This document shows positions 52,092 through 62,711 of a DNA stretch of 64,000 nucleotides, piece by piece. A program made the position numbers and the translations under genes. The notes under the pieces were generated by a model. The model was not told where the DNA came from. It did no database searches and saw only the letters and a program-made list of their open reading frames with translations. How positions within the stretch are numbered: the first letter of the stretch is position 1; every line of letters begins with the position of its first letter. Source of the DNA: Bathynomus jamesi (taxonomy: Eukaryota; Arthropoda; Malacostraca; Isopoda; Cirolanidae); assembly GCA_023014485.1 (NCBI GenBank), contig JAJOZX010000995.1, positions 360,001 through 424,000 on the forward strand, in the 5' to 3' direction.

Positions 52092-54881
52092 TTAAACTAT
52101 ACCCTTTCTATCAACATATGCGTCTAATCGATTTTTAAACATGTTTATAGACGTGCTACTAATTACTTCTACCGGCAAACTATTCCAGCTATTTACTATT
52201 CTATGCGTAAAAAAGTTTTTCGCAACTGCTGTCTCGAACCTTCTACTTGTCAACTTACACCCGTTATTTCTAGTCCTATTATATTGAGATATTTCGAAAA
52301 AGCTATCTCTATCTACGTTATCGAACCCATTCATAATTTTGAAAACCTGGATTAGATCACCCCTTAACCTCCTAGTCTCGAGTGTTGTCAATTTTAACTC
52401 CTTAAGCCTATCCTCGTACGACTTTGACGTAAGAGACGGAATCATCTTAGTTGCTCGTCTTTGAACTCTTTCGATTTTGTCTATATCTTTGCGCATATGC
52501 GGATTCCAAAATTGGACCGCGTACTCCAAATGGGGTCTAACTAATGATTTATAAAGTGGAACTATAATATCGCTCGATTTGTACTCAAAATTTCTAGCTA
52601 TAAAACCTAACACTTTGTTCGCCTTATTGACCGCTGCTGTACTTTGTTTCGCTACTTTTAAATCACCCGTGACTATAACTCCTAAATCTTTTTCCTGCTC
52701 TACGCTTGTTAAATCTTTCCCTGACATACTATACGCAAAATTACCGTTACGCGAACCTATATGCAAAATTTTGCACTTATCAACGTTAAATCTCATTTGC
52801 CATGTGACTGACCAATCAACGATTTTAATCAGATCTTCCTGAATTTTACCTCTATCTTCGTCATTAATCGCCCTACCACCCAGCTTCGTGTCATCCGCAA
52901 ACTTTGAAACTGTACTGACTAGGCCGACATCTAAATCGTTAATATATATAAGAAAAAGCAAGGGGCCCAATACAGAACCCTGAGGAACGCCACTCGCTAC
53001 ATTAGCCCAACACGACTCCGCTCCATCAACGACCACCCTCTGTTTCCTGCCTCGCAACCACTCTTCTAGCCAATTTATTACTACACCCCTGATTCCATGA
53101 GCCTTAGTTTTTTCAATGAGTCTTTTGTGCGGCACGGTGTCAAACGCTTTTTGAAAATCTAAATACACTACATCAACCGCCCGATGTCTATCGTAAACGT
53201 TAACCACGCTTTGGAAAAATTCTAAAAGATTAGTTAAGCAAGATTTGTTTCGCCTAAATCCGTGCTGCGTATTTCTAACTAGCTTATGGAATTCTAAGTG
53301 TTCGACTATACGATCCCTAATTATTGATTCCAGTAGCTTACCTACAACAGACGTTAAACTGATTGGTCTATAATTTCCCGCCGCACCTTTATCGCCTTTC
53401 TTAAAGATAGGTGTTACGTTTGCTAACTTGAAATTATCTGGTACGCACCCCTCAGAAATAGACGCATTAAAAATCTTTGTTAGCGGCACAACAATGCTAT
53501 CTTTTAATTCTTTTAGTTGTATGGGATATATGGAATCCGGACCCGGTGATTTACGCGTTTTCATTTTATAAATATAGCGCGTTACCACCTCTTCACTAAC
53601 CACTATATTATCCAAAATATTACCATTATCAAACGGTATTATGTCCGTGACCGTAGGGATATTTGTTACATCTTCTATAGTAAAAACTGACGTAAAAAAT
53701 TCGTTTAGCAAGGTAGCCATTTCCTTGTTTTCAGAAACTAGATCTCCGTTTAGATTTTTCCAAGTCCCCAAGACGCTTTTTACTGGATTTCTATTATTCA
53801 CGTATTGAAAGAATCGCTTGGGGTTTTCTTTACCGTCACGAGCTATGGAGATTTCAAATTCGCGCTTGGACTTTTTTATTACACTTTTCGCTTCACGCCT
53901 TAGAGATATGTAGTTGTTTCGTAACCACAAATTGTCTTTATCGCACTTATGTAGCCTATAAGCCCTATCTCTACTCTTTATAATGTCTCCTACTCTAGAA
54001 GTAAACCACAAGGGCTTGTTGTTTACTTTCGCACGCTTAATTTTGTACGGTACACATTCCTCATTTATAGTCCTAAATACTGTTTCGAACGATTCCCACA
54101 TTAGTTTTGCGTTGGAGTTCCCCATCACGTTTTCCCAATTGACGTGTGACAATTTATTTCGAAATTTACTAAAGTCTGCGTGCTGGAAGTTAGGAATTTT
54201 CGTCGAGTTAGCTGGTTTCGAGTGACTTACTGAGAGGACAAACTCTACCATATTGTGATCGCTATTGCCCAACGGTTCTATTATTTGAAGATCAGTAATT
54301 AGCCTATCATCCGTAGTTATTACTAAATCTAAAATACTGTCCAACCTCGTAGGTTCCCCAACCTTTTGAATAAGAAAGCTATCCTCGAGAAAATTAACTA
54401 AACGATTACCTTCCGCGTCTCCCTGCATTGTATCGTAATTTACGTTAGCGCAATTAAAGTCACCCATAACTAAAGCCTGCTCACTACCGATTATTCGCTT
54501 TAGTTCACGATATAACGCTTCGTCCGTATCAGCTGTTTGATTAGGGGGCCTATATATAACCGCAACAACAAGTTTGAAATCGTTCAATTTAAGTTCTGCT
54601 ATAGTCGAATCTATCGGTTCTGGAATTGTGTGCTTTACTTCTATAACGTTCGCTATATTATCTTTGATATACAACATAACACCGCCTCCTCGCCTACCTA
54701 TTCTGTTTTTAACAAAAAGTCTATAACCTTTAATTTGATACTCCCCTACAAAGTCACGATTTTCAGTGCTAAGCCACGATTCATTTATCGCAATTATATC
54801 ATAGTCTTTACAAGCAATTAAAGAAAAAAATTCGTTTATTTTATTTCGTAGGCTACGAGCATTTAAGGATAGAACCTTCAA
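52092..54881 (-). CDS. CR1 ORF2: endonuclease and reverse transcriptase, 929 aa, intact
   Basis: Single open frame, ATG at 54881. Endonuclease (about residues 1-225): LSLNARSLRN, INESWL (Glu34), MGDFNCANV (Asp141, Asn143) and GNSDHN (Asp208, His209). Linker with KPLWFTSRVGDIIKSRDRAYRLH. RT: RKSPGPDSIYPIQLK, FKKGDKGAAGNYRPISLTS, HGFRRNKSCLTNLLE, VVYLDFQKAFDTVPH, SGVPQGSVLGPLLFLIYIND and SKFADDTKLGG. The C-terminal region ends NSWNSLPVEVISSTS. All catalytic residues are present and the length is normal for CR1. It nicks target DNA and primes cDNA synthesis on the element RNA. The start is 50 nt after the ORF1 stop. Its C-terminus matches the truncated copy at 11,886 closely. Confidence 0.95.
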   Translation of the reverse strand: MKVLSLNARSLRNKINEFFSLIACKDYDIIAINESWLSTENRDFVGEYQIKGYRLFVKNRIGRRGGGVMLYIKDNIANVIEVKHTIPEPIDSTIAELKLNDFKLVVAVIYRPPNQTADTDEALYRELKRIIGSEQALVMGDFNCANVNYDTMQGDAEGNRLVNFLEDSFLIQKVGEPTRLDSILDLVITTDDRLITDLQIIEPLGNSDHNMVEFVLSVSHSKPANSTKIPNFQHADFSKFRNKLSHVNWENVMGNSNAKLMWESFETVFRTINEECVPYKIKRAKVNNKPLWFTSRVGDIIKSRDRAYRLHKCDKDNLWLRNNYISLRREAKSVIKKSKREFEISIARDGKENPKRFFQYVNNRNPVKSVLGTWKNLNGDLVSENKEMATLLNEFFTSVFTIEDVTNIPTVTDIIPFDNGNILDNIVVSEEVVTRYIYKMKTRKSPGPDSIYPIQLKELKDSIVVPLTKIFNASISEGCVPDNFKLANVTPIFKKGDKGAAGNYRPISLTSVVGKLLESIIRDRIVEHLEFHKLVRNTQHGFRRNKSCLTNLLEFFQSVVNVYDRHRAVDVVYLDFQKAFDTVPHKRLIEKTKAHGIRGVVINWLEEWLRGRKQRVVVDGAESCWANVASGVPQGSVLGPLLFLIYINDLDVGLVSTVSKFADDTKLGGRAINDEDRGKIQEDLIKIVDWSVTWQMRFNVDKCKILHIGSRNGNFAYSMSGKDLTSVEQEKDLGVIVTGDLKVAKQSTAAVNKANKVLGFIARNFEYKSSDIIVPLYKSLVRPHLEYAVQFWNPHMRKDIDKIERVQRRATKMIPSLTSKSYEDRLKELKLTTLETRRLRGDLIQVFKIMNGFDNVDRDSFFEISQYNRTRNNGCKLTSRRFETAVAKNFFTHRIVNSWNSLPVEVISSTSINMFKNRLDAYVDRKGIV

Positions 54882-54931
54882 ATTGTTTGTAATTGCGACA
54901 ACTTCGCGAGCGCAGTGGAAATTTATGGAAT

Positions 54932-55867
54932 TTACGCTGGGACCGTTCGAGTTACGGCAGCCTGAAAAGAAGAGACAGTATTATGAAATAGTCTTCCTAA
55001 ACGCGCAGCTCCTACGTCATTAAGATGAAGTCCATCTCCGAGGAACAAGTCCCTCCTGCCGCAGAAACTGTTCCAAAAATTCTCAAAATGCACTCCTTCC
55101 TGTTGGCAAAGAGACTTTAGGTTATTGTTAATATAGGTCGCCTTGCTGTAGAAATCGTTACGATGGATAATTCGAGGAAGTATACCTGTTAAAACAATCT
55201 TATTAGTTTTTTCCTTTAATCGCTCTAGTAAGTCCCTGTACCTAGCCAGCAGTTCTTCCGATCTAGAATTTAAAACGTTATTAGTACCGACATGAATAAC
55301 ATACGTTGTGTCCTCGGAGATACCATCTGTAAATTGGTCAACACAATTAGTTATATCCTCCACCCTTGCACCAGGGTAGCAGTAACGGCGCCTACGACGA
55401 GGGTTTCTCCCACAGAATTCCTCGAGCCGTCCTCGAACAATGGAATCGCCAACGAGTCGTATTTCCGGTTCATCATCATCTTCAAAACATAAAACAGAAA
55501 ACTTATTGTTTATTAGTACTGGTAGACATGTCTTAGATTTTCTCAATGGGGCTCCATTACGCACTCGAACGAAGGGTTGGGAACTAGGAGAAGAGAGAGG
55601 GCTATTAATACTATTTATATTATTAATAGAAACTGAGGCAGGAGGGGTCGCAACTGGAGTCTCAAGGGATTCTAATTTTGCCGTCAGGAGCATCACCCTT
55701 TCTTCAAGGCTTACTCTGGCCTCCTTCTCACGTTCTAACTCGTTCCTTAGCACTTTTAAGTTTGAGCACCACCTGCAAACTAACTGTTCATTATTATTAG
55801 CTATTGTAAACGCGTAAGCGGCAAATTTCCCTTCACAGCGACTGCAAGTACTTGACGGGGGTGCCAT
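54932..55867 (-). CDS. CR1 ORF1: zinc motif, coiled coil and SGNH esterase, 311 aa, intact
   Basis: ATG at 55867. Residues 6-40 have CSRCEGKF ... CRWCSN, a zinc-binding pair. Residues 40-75 look coiled-coil (LRNELEREKEARVSLEERV). The C-terminal half is an SGNH/GDSL-like hydrolase: LVGDSIVRG (catalytic Ser block), VIHVGTNNVL (Asn block), GILPRI, then LGDGLHLNDVGAARLG (Asp-His block). Esterase-type ORF1 proteins are known in CR1 elements and bind RNA or membranes by proposals in the literature. The role in retrotransposition is not settled. No frameshift. It sits just upstream of ORF2 as usual. Confidence 0.95.
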   Translation of the reverse strand: MAPPSSTCSRCEGKFAAYAFTIANNNEQLVCRWCSNLKVLRNELEREKEARVSLEERVMLLTAKLESLETPVATPPASVSINNINSINSPLSSPSSQPFVRVRNGAPLRKSKTCLPVLINNKFSVLCFEDDDEPEIRLVGDSIVRGRLEEFCGRNPRRRRRYCYPGARVEDITNCVDQFTDGISEDTTYVIHVGTNNVLNSRSEELLARYRDLLERLKEKTNKIVLTGILPRIIHRNDFYSKATYINNNLKSLCQQEGVHFENFWNSFCGRRDLFLGDGLHLNDVGAARLGRLFHNTVSSFQAAVTRTVPA

Positions 55868-56542
55868 GCTTTTAATTAGTTAAACAACAAAAAAACAAAA
55901 ACAAAAATACGAGCGTTTGGAAATTAATAAATTACAATGTAGGTCTACCGCGTTTTTGAAACGCAGAAACAGGTTCTTGTAACACAAATTTATACTAAAT
56001 GCATATATAATTAAGCTACCGACAAAAGATCTGTAAAAGAGTATTTATAACACTTATCTGTCCGCGATTTGACCCGACTTTTTTCCCTTTTCTTCACACG
56101 GTGCGGGACAACACTCTACCTGACCTCTCGAAGGAAGGAAAAATGAACCTTATGTCAGCACGTTTTTTGATATATTCAGGAATCGGACGTGATGTATAGT
56201 CAAGATTATTAATCATTTATGTCTGGTCTATTACGACTGATGAGGAATGTATCCAAAGTCGTAAATCAGTTAGGTGGTTTTTTGTCAACTGTCTTGAAAT
56301 GATTAGCTGTCAGTGGGTAGTTGTTTTTTAGTTCCTTTATGGACGATTTAGTGGTTTTGTTAAATGGTCTATTAGTTCTTGATGATATAACCCCAATGTT
56401 CGTCTATCCGAATCCTATACTAGTGAATGGTGCTCATATTGTATTACGCATTACAGCGAATGCACTCAAAAGTGCCAGAGACACGGAAGAATGAAGAGGA
56501 TTCTTCACTCTGTCTTTATGATTGAATGTTAATAATTAATAT
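55868..56542. other. CR1 5' UTR and adjoining sequence without a gene
   Basis: GC falls and the CR1 5' boundary cannot be placed exactly. 56150-56542 shows no supported ORF. Confidence 0.5.
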
Positions 56543-57266
56543 TTGAGGGTGTTTGATCTCCTTCGCAACAGCAAAGGTCATGTAACGGATGGGATCTACA
56601 GCTTTATGTGGAATCCCAACTATCTACGGGTTGCTACATCATGTGAACATAGAACATGGCATCTAGCTAAGAACCTCTTCAACAACTTTACTTCCCCTTC
56701 TTTCCCTCCTCTTTTCCATTTCGACAGCACAGTTGCTGTCTCTTCTCTTGACAAAGCTGAACCTTTGGCTCAAACTTTCGCTTACAATTCAACCCTGAAT
56801 GATTCCGGTGCTGTTCCTCCATCTCCTCTCCCCTCTGACTTTATTATGTTTGAAATTAGAATCTCTTCTAAAGATGTTTTTTCTGCCCTATCTGGGCTCA
56901 ACTCTAGGAAGCCGTATGGTTCTAATGGTGTTCCTCCTGTTATTCTTAAGAACTGTGCTTCTGTCCTGACACCCTGCCTAGGCAAACTCTTTCATCTTTG
57001 TCTCTCATCTAGTACTTTTCCTTCCTGCTGGAAGTTCGCTTTCATTCAGCCTGTCCCAAAGAAGGGTGACCGCTCTCAACCCTCCAACTATCATCCAATT
57101 GCTTTGATTTCCTGCCTCTCCAAATTTTTTTATTCTATCCTTAATAGGAAGATTCTTAAACACCTTTCTTCTCACAATCTTCTTTCAGATCGTCAGTATG
57201 GGTTCCGGAAGGGACGCTCTACTGGCGATCTTCTTGCATATCTTTCTGACTCTTGGTACATCAAAT
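56543..57266 (+). pseudogene. Jockey-like LINE reverse transcriptase fragment
   Basis: About 240 codons of open frame: LFNNFTSPSFPPL, ISSKDVFSALSGLNSRK, GSNGVPPVILKNCASVLTP (RT finger block), FAFIQPVPKKGDRSQPSNYHPIALISCLS and YGFRKGRSTGDLLAYLSDSW. The catalytic palm (xxDD) is absent because the frame is cut at 57267 by a MITE and does not resume beyond it. The element is unlike the CR1 elements around it. Clade not resolved. HPIAL where RPIAL is usual suggests decay. Confidence 0.75.
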
Positions 57267-57686
57267 GGTGTATGGACGTTTGTTTCCGCTCTGTGCTAAT
57301 ACCAAACTAACTAGTGTTTATAAATTCAGCGATAAATTCTATCCTCTACCAGTGCGTATATTAAGTATCAGTGAATACGAGAAAATAATTTATTAAGTGA
57401 TGGCCGGTGGCATACAGCGTGCGCAAAGAAAAACAACATAAATTGAAAACAATTCGAACGGAATAACAGCTTTGTGAGGCTTTTTCCAAGAGGTCTATGG
57501 AAGAGGACCATAAACGAGAACTGGACTACAACATATACAGATCAAACAGAGTTGTTAGAATATTTTCGCGTTTTCACTGATACTTAATATACGCACTGGT
57601 AGAATATAGAATTTATCGCTGAATTTATAAACACTAGTTAGTTTGGTATTAGCGCATAGCGGAAACAAACGTCCGTACACCACGAG
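57267..57686. mobile_element. MITE-like element with about 110-bp inverted ends
   Basis: tggtgtatggacgtttgtt at 57267 and its near-complement ending 57686. Inverted identity continues through ctaataccaaactaactagt and ctaccagtgcgtatattaag (57270-57375 against 57560-57684). The 190-bp centre has no coding. No target duplication could be fixed. It truncates the RT fragment. Confidence 0.8.
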
Positions 57687-57776
57687 GTAGAAAAACTATA
57701 TATAATATTGTTGGAAAATTTTATTGACACAGGGTGAAAGAGTTTTGGTAAAATAGAGGTCGTTACACGAACAGTA

Positions 57777-58038
57777 AGTCAATATCTAAGGAGTACGGAG
57801 CCCAGAGTTTGAAAAACACCACCGTAAATAATATCTAATTTTTTAAACTCTTCTTAACTTTTAATAGTTAGGAGCAGACAGTCATATTCAAAATTCTAAC
57901 CATACTTAGTCAATATCTAAGGAGTATGGAACCCAGAGTTTGAAAAACATCACCGTAAATAATATCTAATTTTTTTAACTCTTCTTCATTTTTAATAGTT
58001 AGGAGCAGACAGTCATATTCAAAATTCTAGCCAAACTG
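57777..58038. repeat. Tandem duplication, two 131-bp units
   Basis: agtcaatatctaaggagta starts at 57777 and 57908. The units are over 90% alike by eye, and both carry cagacagtcatattcaaaat. No coding. Confidence 0.85.
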
Positions 58039-58232
58039 TGATAGGCTGTATTAAAATAGGTATTGATACGTTATTAATATGTTGTACATTAACTTAATAA
58101 ATTACTCTTAAACATTATCATTTTGAGTTAATATGGTTATAGACGTAAAATATGACCAAAGAAGGTTTTCTGCATTATTTCATCCCTTTCAAATTTGTAT
58201 TTTATTAGGTATTCAGTTAAATTACATTTGTA

Positions 58233-58822
58233 AGGGGCGACAAGCAATGATTGCCCCCCCCCCTTGCACAGATGAAACTAATAGAGGTACAAAAAACTGA
58301 TTGTTGCAGCTTTTAGACAATTTAATTCTACGTCTAAACAAAACAACTCAATAGTTGGTGTTGCCTCCTTGTGCTTGGAGGACGGCTTCAAGTCGGCAAG
58401 GGTAGGAGGTGAGGAGAGACTCGAAAAGGTCAGTATCGTACTCAAGATTTCGGAGGATTGTTTCGATGTGCTGCTCCATGATCCGGCGGCTGAATCGTTC
58501 AGGATCCATCCTGAAAGACCGAGTGGAATTCCTGATGCTTGCTGAACCACTAACCACCCGATTCTACCGCCGGACCATGGAGCAGCACATCGAAACAATC
58601 CTCCGAAATCTTGAGTACGACACTGACCTTTTCGAGTCTCTCCTCACCTCCTACCCTTGCCGACTTGAAGCCGTCTGCCGAGCACAAAGAGGCAACACCA
58701 ACTACTGAGTGGTTTTGCTTAGACGTAGAATTAAATTGTCTAAAAGATGCAACAATCAGTTTTTTGTACCTCTATTAGTTTCATCTGTGCTGGGGGTGGG
58801 GCAATCATTGTTTGCCACCGTG
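58233..58822. mobile_element. Snapback Tc1-like element: two inverted transposase C-termini
   Basis: 590 bp between TA dinucleotides (58231-58232, 58823-58824). The left half (to about 58520) and right half (from about 58540) are inverted copies, including gatgaaactaatagaggtac. Each half encodes the same C-terminal tail (MEQHIETILRN, YPCRLEAV), minus strand on the left and plus strand on the right. The Tc1-type ending (…LEAV…GGNTNY) supports the assignment. It cannot encode an active transposase. Confidence 0.8.
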
Positions 58823-59120
58823 TATATAATAGTACGGGTCTTGGTAATGTATATTAAAAATTAATCACAATAAAGTACTCTTTTTTTAATATGATTTTAA
58901 TATGAGTTAATATGATTCTGAAATATGGCAAAAGAAAATTCCATTACATTTATGTTTAGATTTTAAAAAATAAATGGAGCAAATCAAGAATAAGCACCCC
59001 AAATCAATTTAGGGTGTTTTTTCTTGCATTGGGGTCGAACGAGGATGCTTATTCTTGGATTGCTCTAAAATGGAGTTGAAATAGAGTTAAAATGGAGTTA
59101 ATTGCTCTAAAATGGTTAAT

Positions 59121-59260
59121 TGAATGCCCGGTTAGGTTAATTGTACGCCCTTGACGATTGGTTAGGTTAAGTCGTGATATTTTCGTTAGTTTTAACGAAA
59201 ATATCACGACTTAACCTAACCAATCGTCAAGGGCGTACAGTTGACCTCACCTGGCATTCA
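59121..59260. repeat. Palindrome with 46-bp perfect arms
   Basis: 59143-59188 and 59193-59238 are exact inverted copies around a 4-nt loop. Imperfect pairing extends to about 59121 and 59260. The arm carries ggttaggttaagtcgtgata and is related to the core of the element at 62268-62711. Confidence 0.95.
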
Positions 59261-59450
59261 ATTAACCTTATTTCAATATTTTCATTTTAATTATGTTATT
59301 CTAATTTTTTTTTATTGCAATATCGTTCGTAAACATTAAATTTATTTTTTAAATTTTATATGTTAAAATCCTTTAATTTGGAATGAGGTCGAACTGGGGT
59401 GCTTTTTCTAAGGTTTTTTAAATAACAAACCAACACCAACAACGCGTCTC

Positions 59451-59508
<58 letters not shown>
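59451..59508. repeat. (TA)n microsatellite
   Basis: TA array at the left edge of the MITE at 59509. A second array follows its right edge (59734-59779). Confidence 0.95.
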
Positions 59509-59512
<4 letters not shown>

Positions 59513-59730
59513 GAACCAAATGTAGGTGGACAGTAAATGATAACGTTTATTTTGAGAATACATATTTAATTTTTTTGTATACTATAATACAAAATAAAAT
59601 TTAAATAAATTTAGTTATAATATTTAATATAATAAAACACAAACACCATAGTTATAATGAACACCATAGTTTATAATATAATATAACACAAACCGTATTC
59701 AACCTACTGTCCACCTACTTTTGGTTCACC

Positions 59731-59733
<3 letters not shown>
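59509..59733. mobile_element. Mariner-type MITE inside a (TA)n array
   Basis: The 225-bp element begins gggtgaaccaaatgtaggtg and ends with the near-complement (cctacttttggttcaccgtg). TA lies on both sides. The centre is AT-rich and non-coding. Confidence 0.8.

Positions 59734-59779
<46 letters not shown>
59734..59779. repeat. (TA)n microsatellite
   Basis: Right-hand continuation of the array interrupted by the MITE. Confidence 0.95.
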
Positions 59780-59782
<3 letters not shown>

Positions 59783-62267
59783 GCCCAGATTAATGCATAG
59801 GCTAACGGGGCTACAGCCAAGAGGCCCCGAAATAAAGAGGAGCTCCCAAAATGCAGAAGAGAAAAATTTTCTAACATTTTTTATAAATTTATTATTGTCA
59901 AAACTACCAAAAAGATAATGATGATGATCTACAGATCTACAGAAGCTAAAGCTAACAAAGACCCTAAGATCCACTCTAAGGTTAGCCCGAGAGAAAGGAA
60001 AGAGTAGGGGGTTAAGAGAAGAGAATAAGGGGTTAAGTCAGGAGCAACACCTATCACTCGTGGGTTAACATTCATTCAGAAAAAGAGAAAAAAGACTCAC
60101 AATCATCATCCGCCGGCCACTGCCGACAAGTCAGAAAAATAGTCGAAGAGAATAGGAAAGTGGTGAAAGATGAAAAGAAGTAAAATGAGAACTCTTACAA
60201 ACCATGCAAACACAGTTTTAACTCACTGTCATACCATGCAAACTACAAACATGCAAGTAAAGAGAGTTACAGACATGCAAGTAAAGAGAGGATAAGAAAA
60301 AAAAGTAGGTAAAGTTAAACAAAAAGTGGGTTAGTTTACGCTACGAGCTACATCTACGTTCGTGTTATTAACGATGTTATTAACGATTTTGAAAACTTCA
60401 ATAAGCTCCCCCCTTAATCTCCTAGTTTCGAGTGAATGCAAGTCTAACTCTTTTATCCTATCTTCATAAGGCTTGTTGTGCAATGACGGAATTAGTTTCG
60501 TGGCACGACGCTGAACCCTTTCTGACCTATCAATATCCTCATGCAAATACGGGCACCAAAACTGAACGGCATATTCTAAATGAGGCCTGACTAGGGACTT
60601 GTAAAGGGGCAATATAATATCCTTCGATTTAAATTCAAAATTACGCGCTATGAAGCCTAACATCCTATTAGCTTTTGCGCAAGACTCCAGGCACTGGTTC
60701 CTAACTTTTAAATCCTTAGATACGCGTACGTCTAAATCTACTTCCTCGTCAATGCTCGCTAACTCTCTATCATCCATCGTGTACGTGTAGTTATTGTTAC
60801 GAGAACCTATATGCATAACTTTACATTTGTCTACGTTAAATTGCATCTGCCACTTATCCGTCCACTCCATAATCCAATTTACATTTGGAGCCTATTTCTA
60901 TCGTCTTCGTTAACAACCTTACCGCCTATTTTGGTATCGTCCGCGAATTTTGACACGTTACTAGTCAATCCTACATCTATGTCGTTAATGTAAATTACGA
61001 ATAGCAATGAGCCTAACACTGAACCCTGTGGGACACCGCTACCTACATCCAACCACCCCGATTCACTACCATTAACAACGACCCTCTGTCTCCTAGCACG
61101 AAGCCATTCCTCTAACCAGTTAGCTACCTGACCGCGTATACCGTGCGCTTTAACTTCGCAATTAATCTTCTATGCGGAACTGTATCGAACGCCTTTTTAA
61201 AATCTAAATAAATAACGTCAGCCGCTCTATGCCTATCGTATTCGCACACTATTTCGTTATAAAATTCTAACAAATTAGTTAAACAAGATCTATGGCGTCG
61301 AAACCCATGCTGACTACTATTAAGCAAATCTCTACTTTCTAAGTGATCGATGATACGATCCCTAACTACGGATTCCAAAAGTTTACCGACAAGTGACGTT
61401 AAGCTAATGGGCCTATAATTGCTAGCTACCGTACGGTCGCCTTTTTAAAAATAGGCGTGACGTTGGCTAATTTGAGTTTTCAGGAATAATCCCCGTTTCG
61501 AGTGACTGATTAAAAATCTTCGTTTAGGGGCCTACGATAACGTCTTTCAAATCTTTCAAATGTCTGGGATAAAAAGCGTCAGGGCCTGGAGCCTTGCTAA
61601 CTTTTAGCCTATCGATATAATGCGCAATCTCACCCTCGTAAACAGTTATTTCATCCAAAATAGTCTCGCTACTAAATGGAACGATATCGCCCACGTCGGG
61701 GACATTATTGATGTCTTCTACGGTAAAAAATGTCGCAAAAAAGTTATTGAAAATACCCGCCATCGCCTGAGTGTCAGAAGCCAAAGCGCCGTTAACATCC
61801 ACTAGAGGGCCTATGTTATCTTTTATCGGCTTACGATTATTGACGTATTCAAAAAACTTTTTTGGATTATGTTTACTATCCGCAGCTATAAGTATCTCCA
61901 AATTACGCTTAGCATTCCTAACTGATCTTTTAACCTGACGTCTAAGCTCGATATATCTATTAAAGTTAGCTGCCGTGCCATTGCGCTTATTAAGTATATA
62001 CGCTCTATTACGCTCGTTTATGAACTCGCCTATTTCCCTAGTCCACCACTTGGGCCTACCATGAATTCTAGCGCGCTTGGGCCTACGAGGAATAAACTCC
62101 CTTTCAATATTCATAAAACTTTCTTTAAACTCCTCCCAATGCAAATTTGTGTCATTACCCATAAATAAGTTATCCCAGTCCACTACTCTCATCCTCTCTC
62201 CAAAACTATCAAAATTAGCCCTATGAAAATCAGGAACTTCTATTACGTTACTATCCTTAGTGTTTTC

Positions 62268-62711
62268 GGATCTTTTCCGTTTGACTGCCGCCATTGAAAC
62301 ATAATTAAACTTTTTGTATTTTGTATTTTAACTGAAATGTCTTGATGATACAAAATAAGTTACTTTATAAAAAAGCTTTTCTTAATTTCCCCTTCAAATT
62401 TTGTTTCTTATAAACAATTTTAATTACTTTCAAGATCCATGCTTAATTTTTAAATTTTAATCGTGTACTCAGAAAAATAAGGGGATCACCTGAAGATCAG
62501 GGCCTCCAGCCTTCTTTAGTTAGCTTTATAAGGCTAACTAACAAAAATATCACGACCTAACCTAACCAATCGTCAAGGTCGTACAGTTGACCTAACGATT
62601 GGTTAGGTTAGGTCGTGATATTTTCGTTAGTTAGCCTTATAAGGCTAAGTAAGAAGGCTGGGGGCACTCACCTCTTATGTTTCAATGGCGGCAGTCAAAC
62701 GGAAAAGATCC
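62268..62711. mobile_element. 444-bp element with 37-bp inverted ends and 8-bp duplication
   Basis: Inverted ends ggatcttttccgtttgactg… (62268-62304) and its exact complement to 62711. gtgttttc is duplicated at 62260-62267 and 62712-62719. Inside is a second nested palindrome (62509-62662) related to the one at 59121-59260. The right end supplies ATGGCGGCAGTCAAACG on the minus strand, which by chance provides a start to the downstream half of ORF2. Confidence 0.9.
62509..62662. repeat. Inner palindrome of the 444-bp element
   Basis: Arms about 62509-62573 and 62594-62662 around a 20-nt spacer. They contain tcacgacctaacctaaccaatcg and a matching inverted copy. Shared with 59143-59238 apart from minor changes. 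Confidence 0.9.

Larger units (their letters stand above)
48341..56150 (-). mobile_element. Near-complete CR1 LINE, 3' UTR split by a DNA transposon
   Basis: Minus strand: 5' UTR (upper limit uncertain, about 56150), ORF1 (55867-54932), 50 nt, ORF2 (54881-52092), and the 3' UTR in two pieces (52091-51583 and 48580-48341). These join seamlessly when compared with the copy at 12660-13396. The 3' end carries two 8-mer-like units (gttataatgttataatg on the plus strand). Both ORFs are open, and by sequence this is the best candidate for a recently mobile element in the window. Confidence 0.9.

Noticed and set aside
58409..58708. Plus-strand 99-aa protein as a gene
   Set aside because: It is one arm of the snapback element and repeats the minus-strand arm.
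59143..62662. Telomeric (TTAGG)n repeats
   Set aside because: Only two adjacent TTAGG-like units occur inside a palindrome; there is no array.
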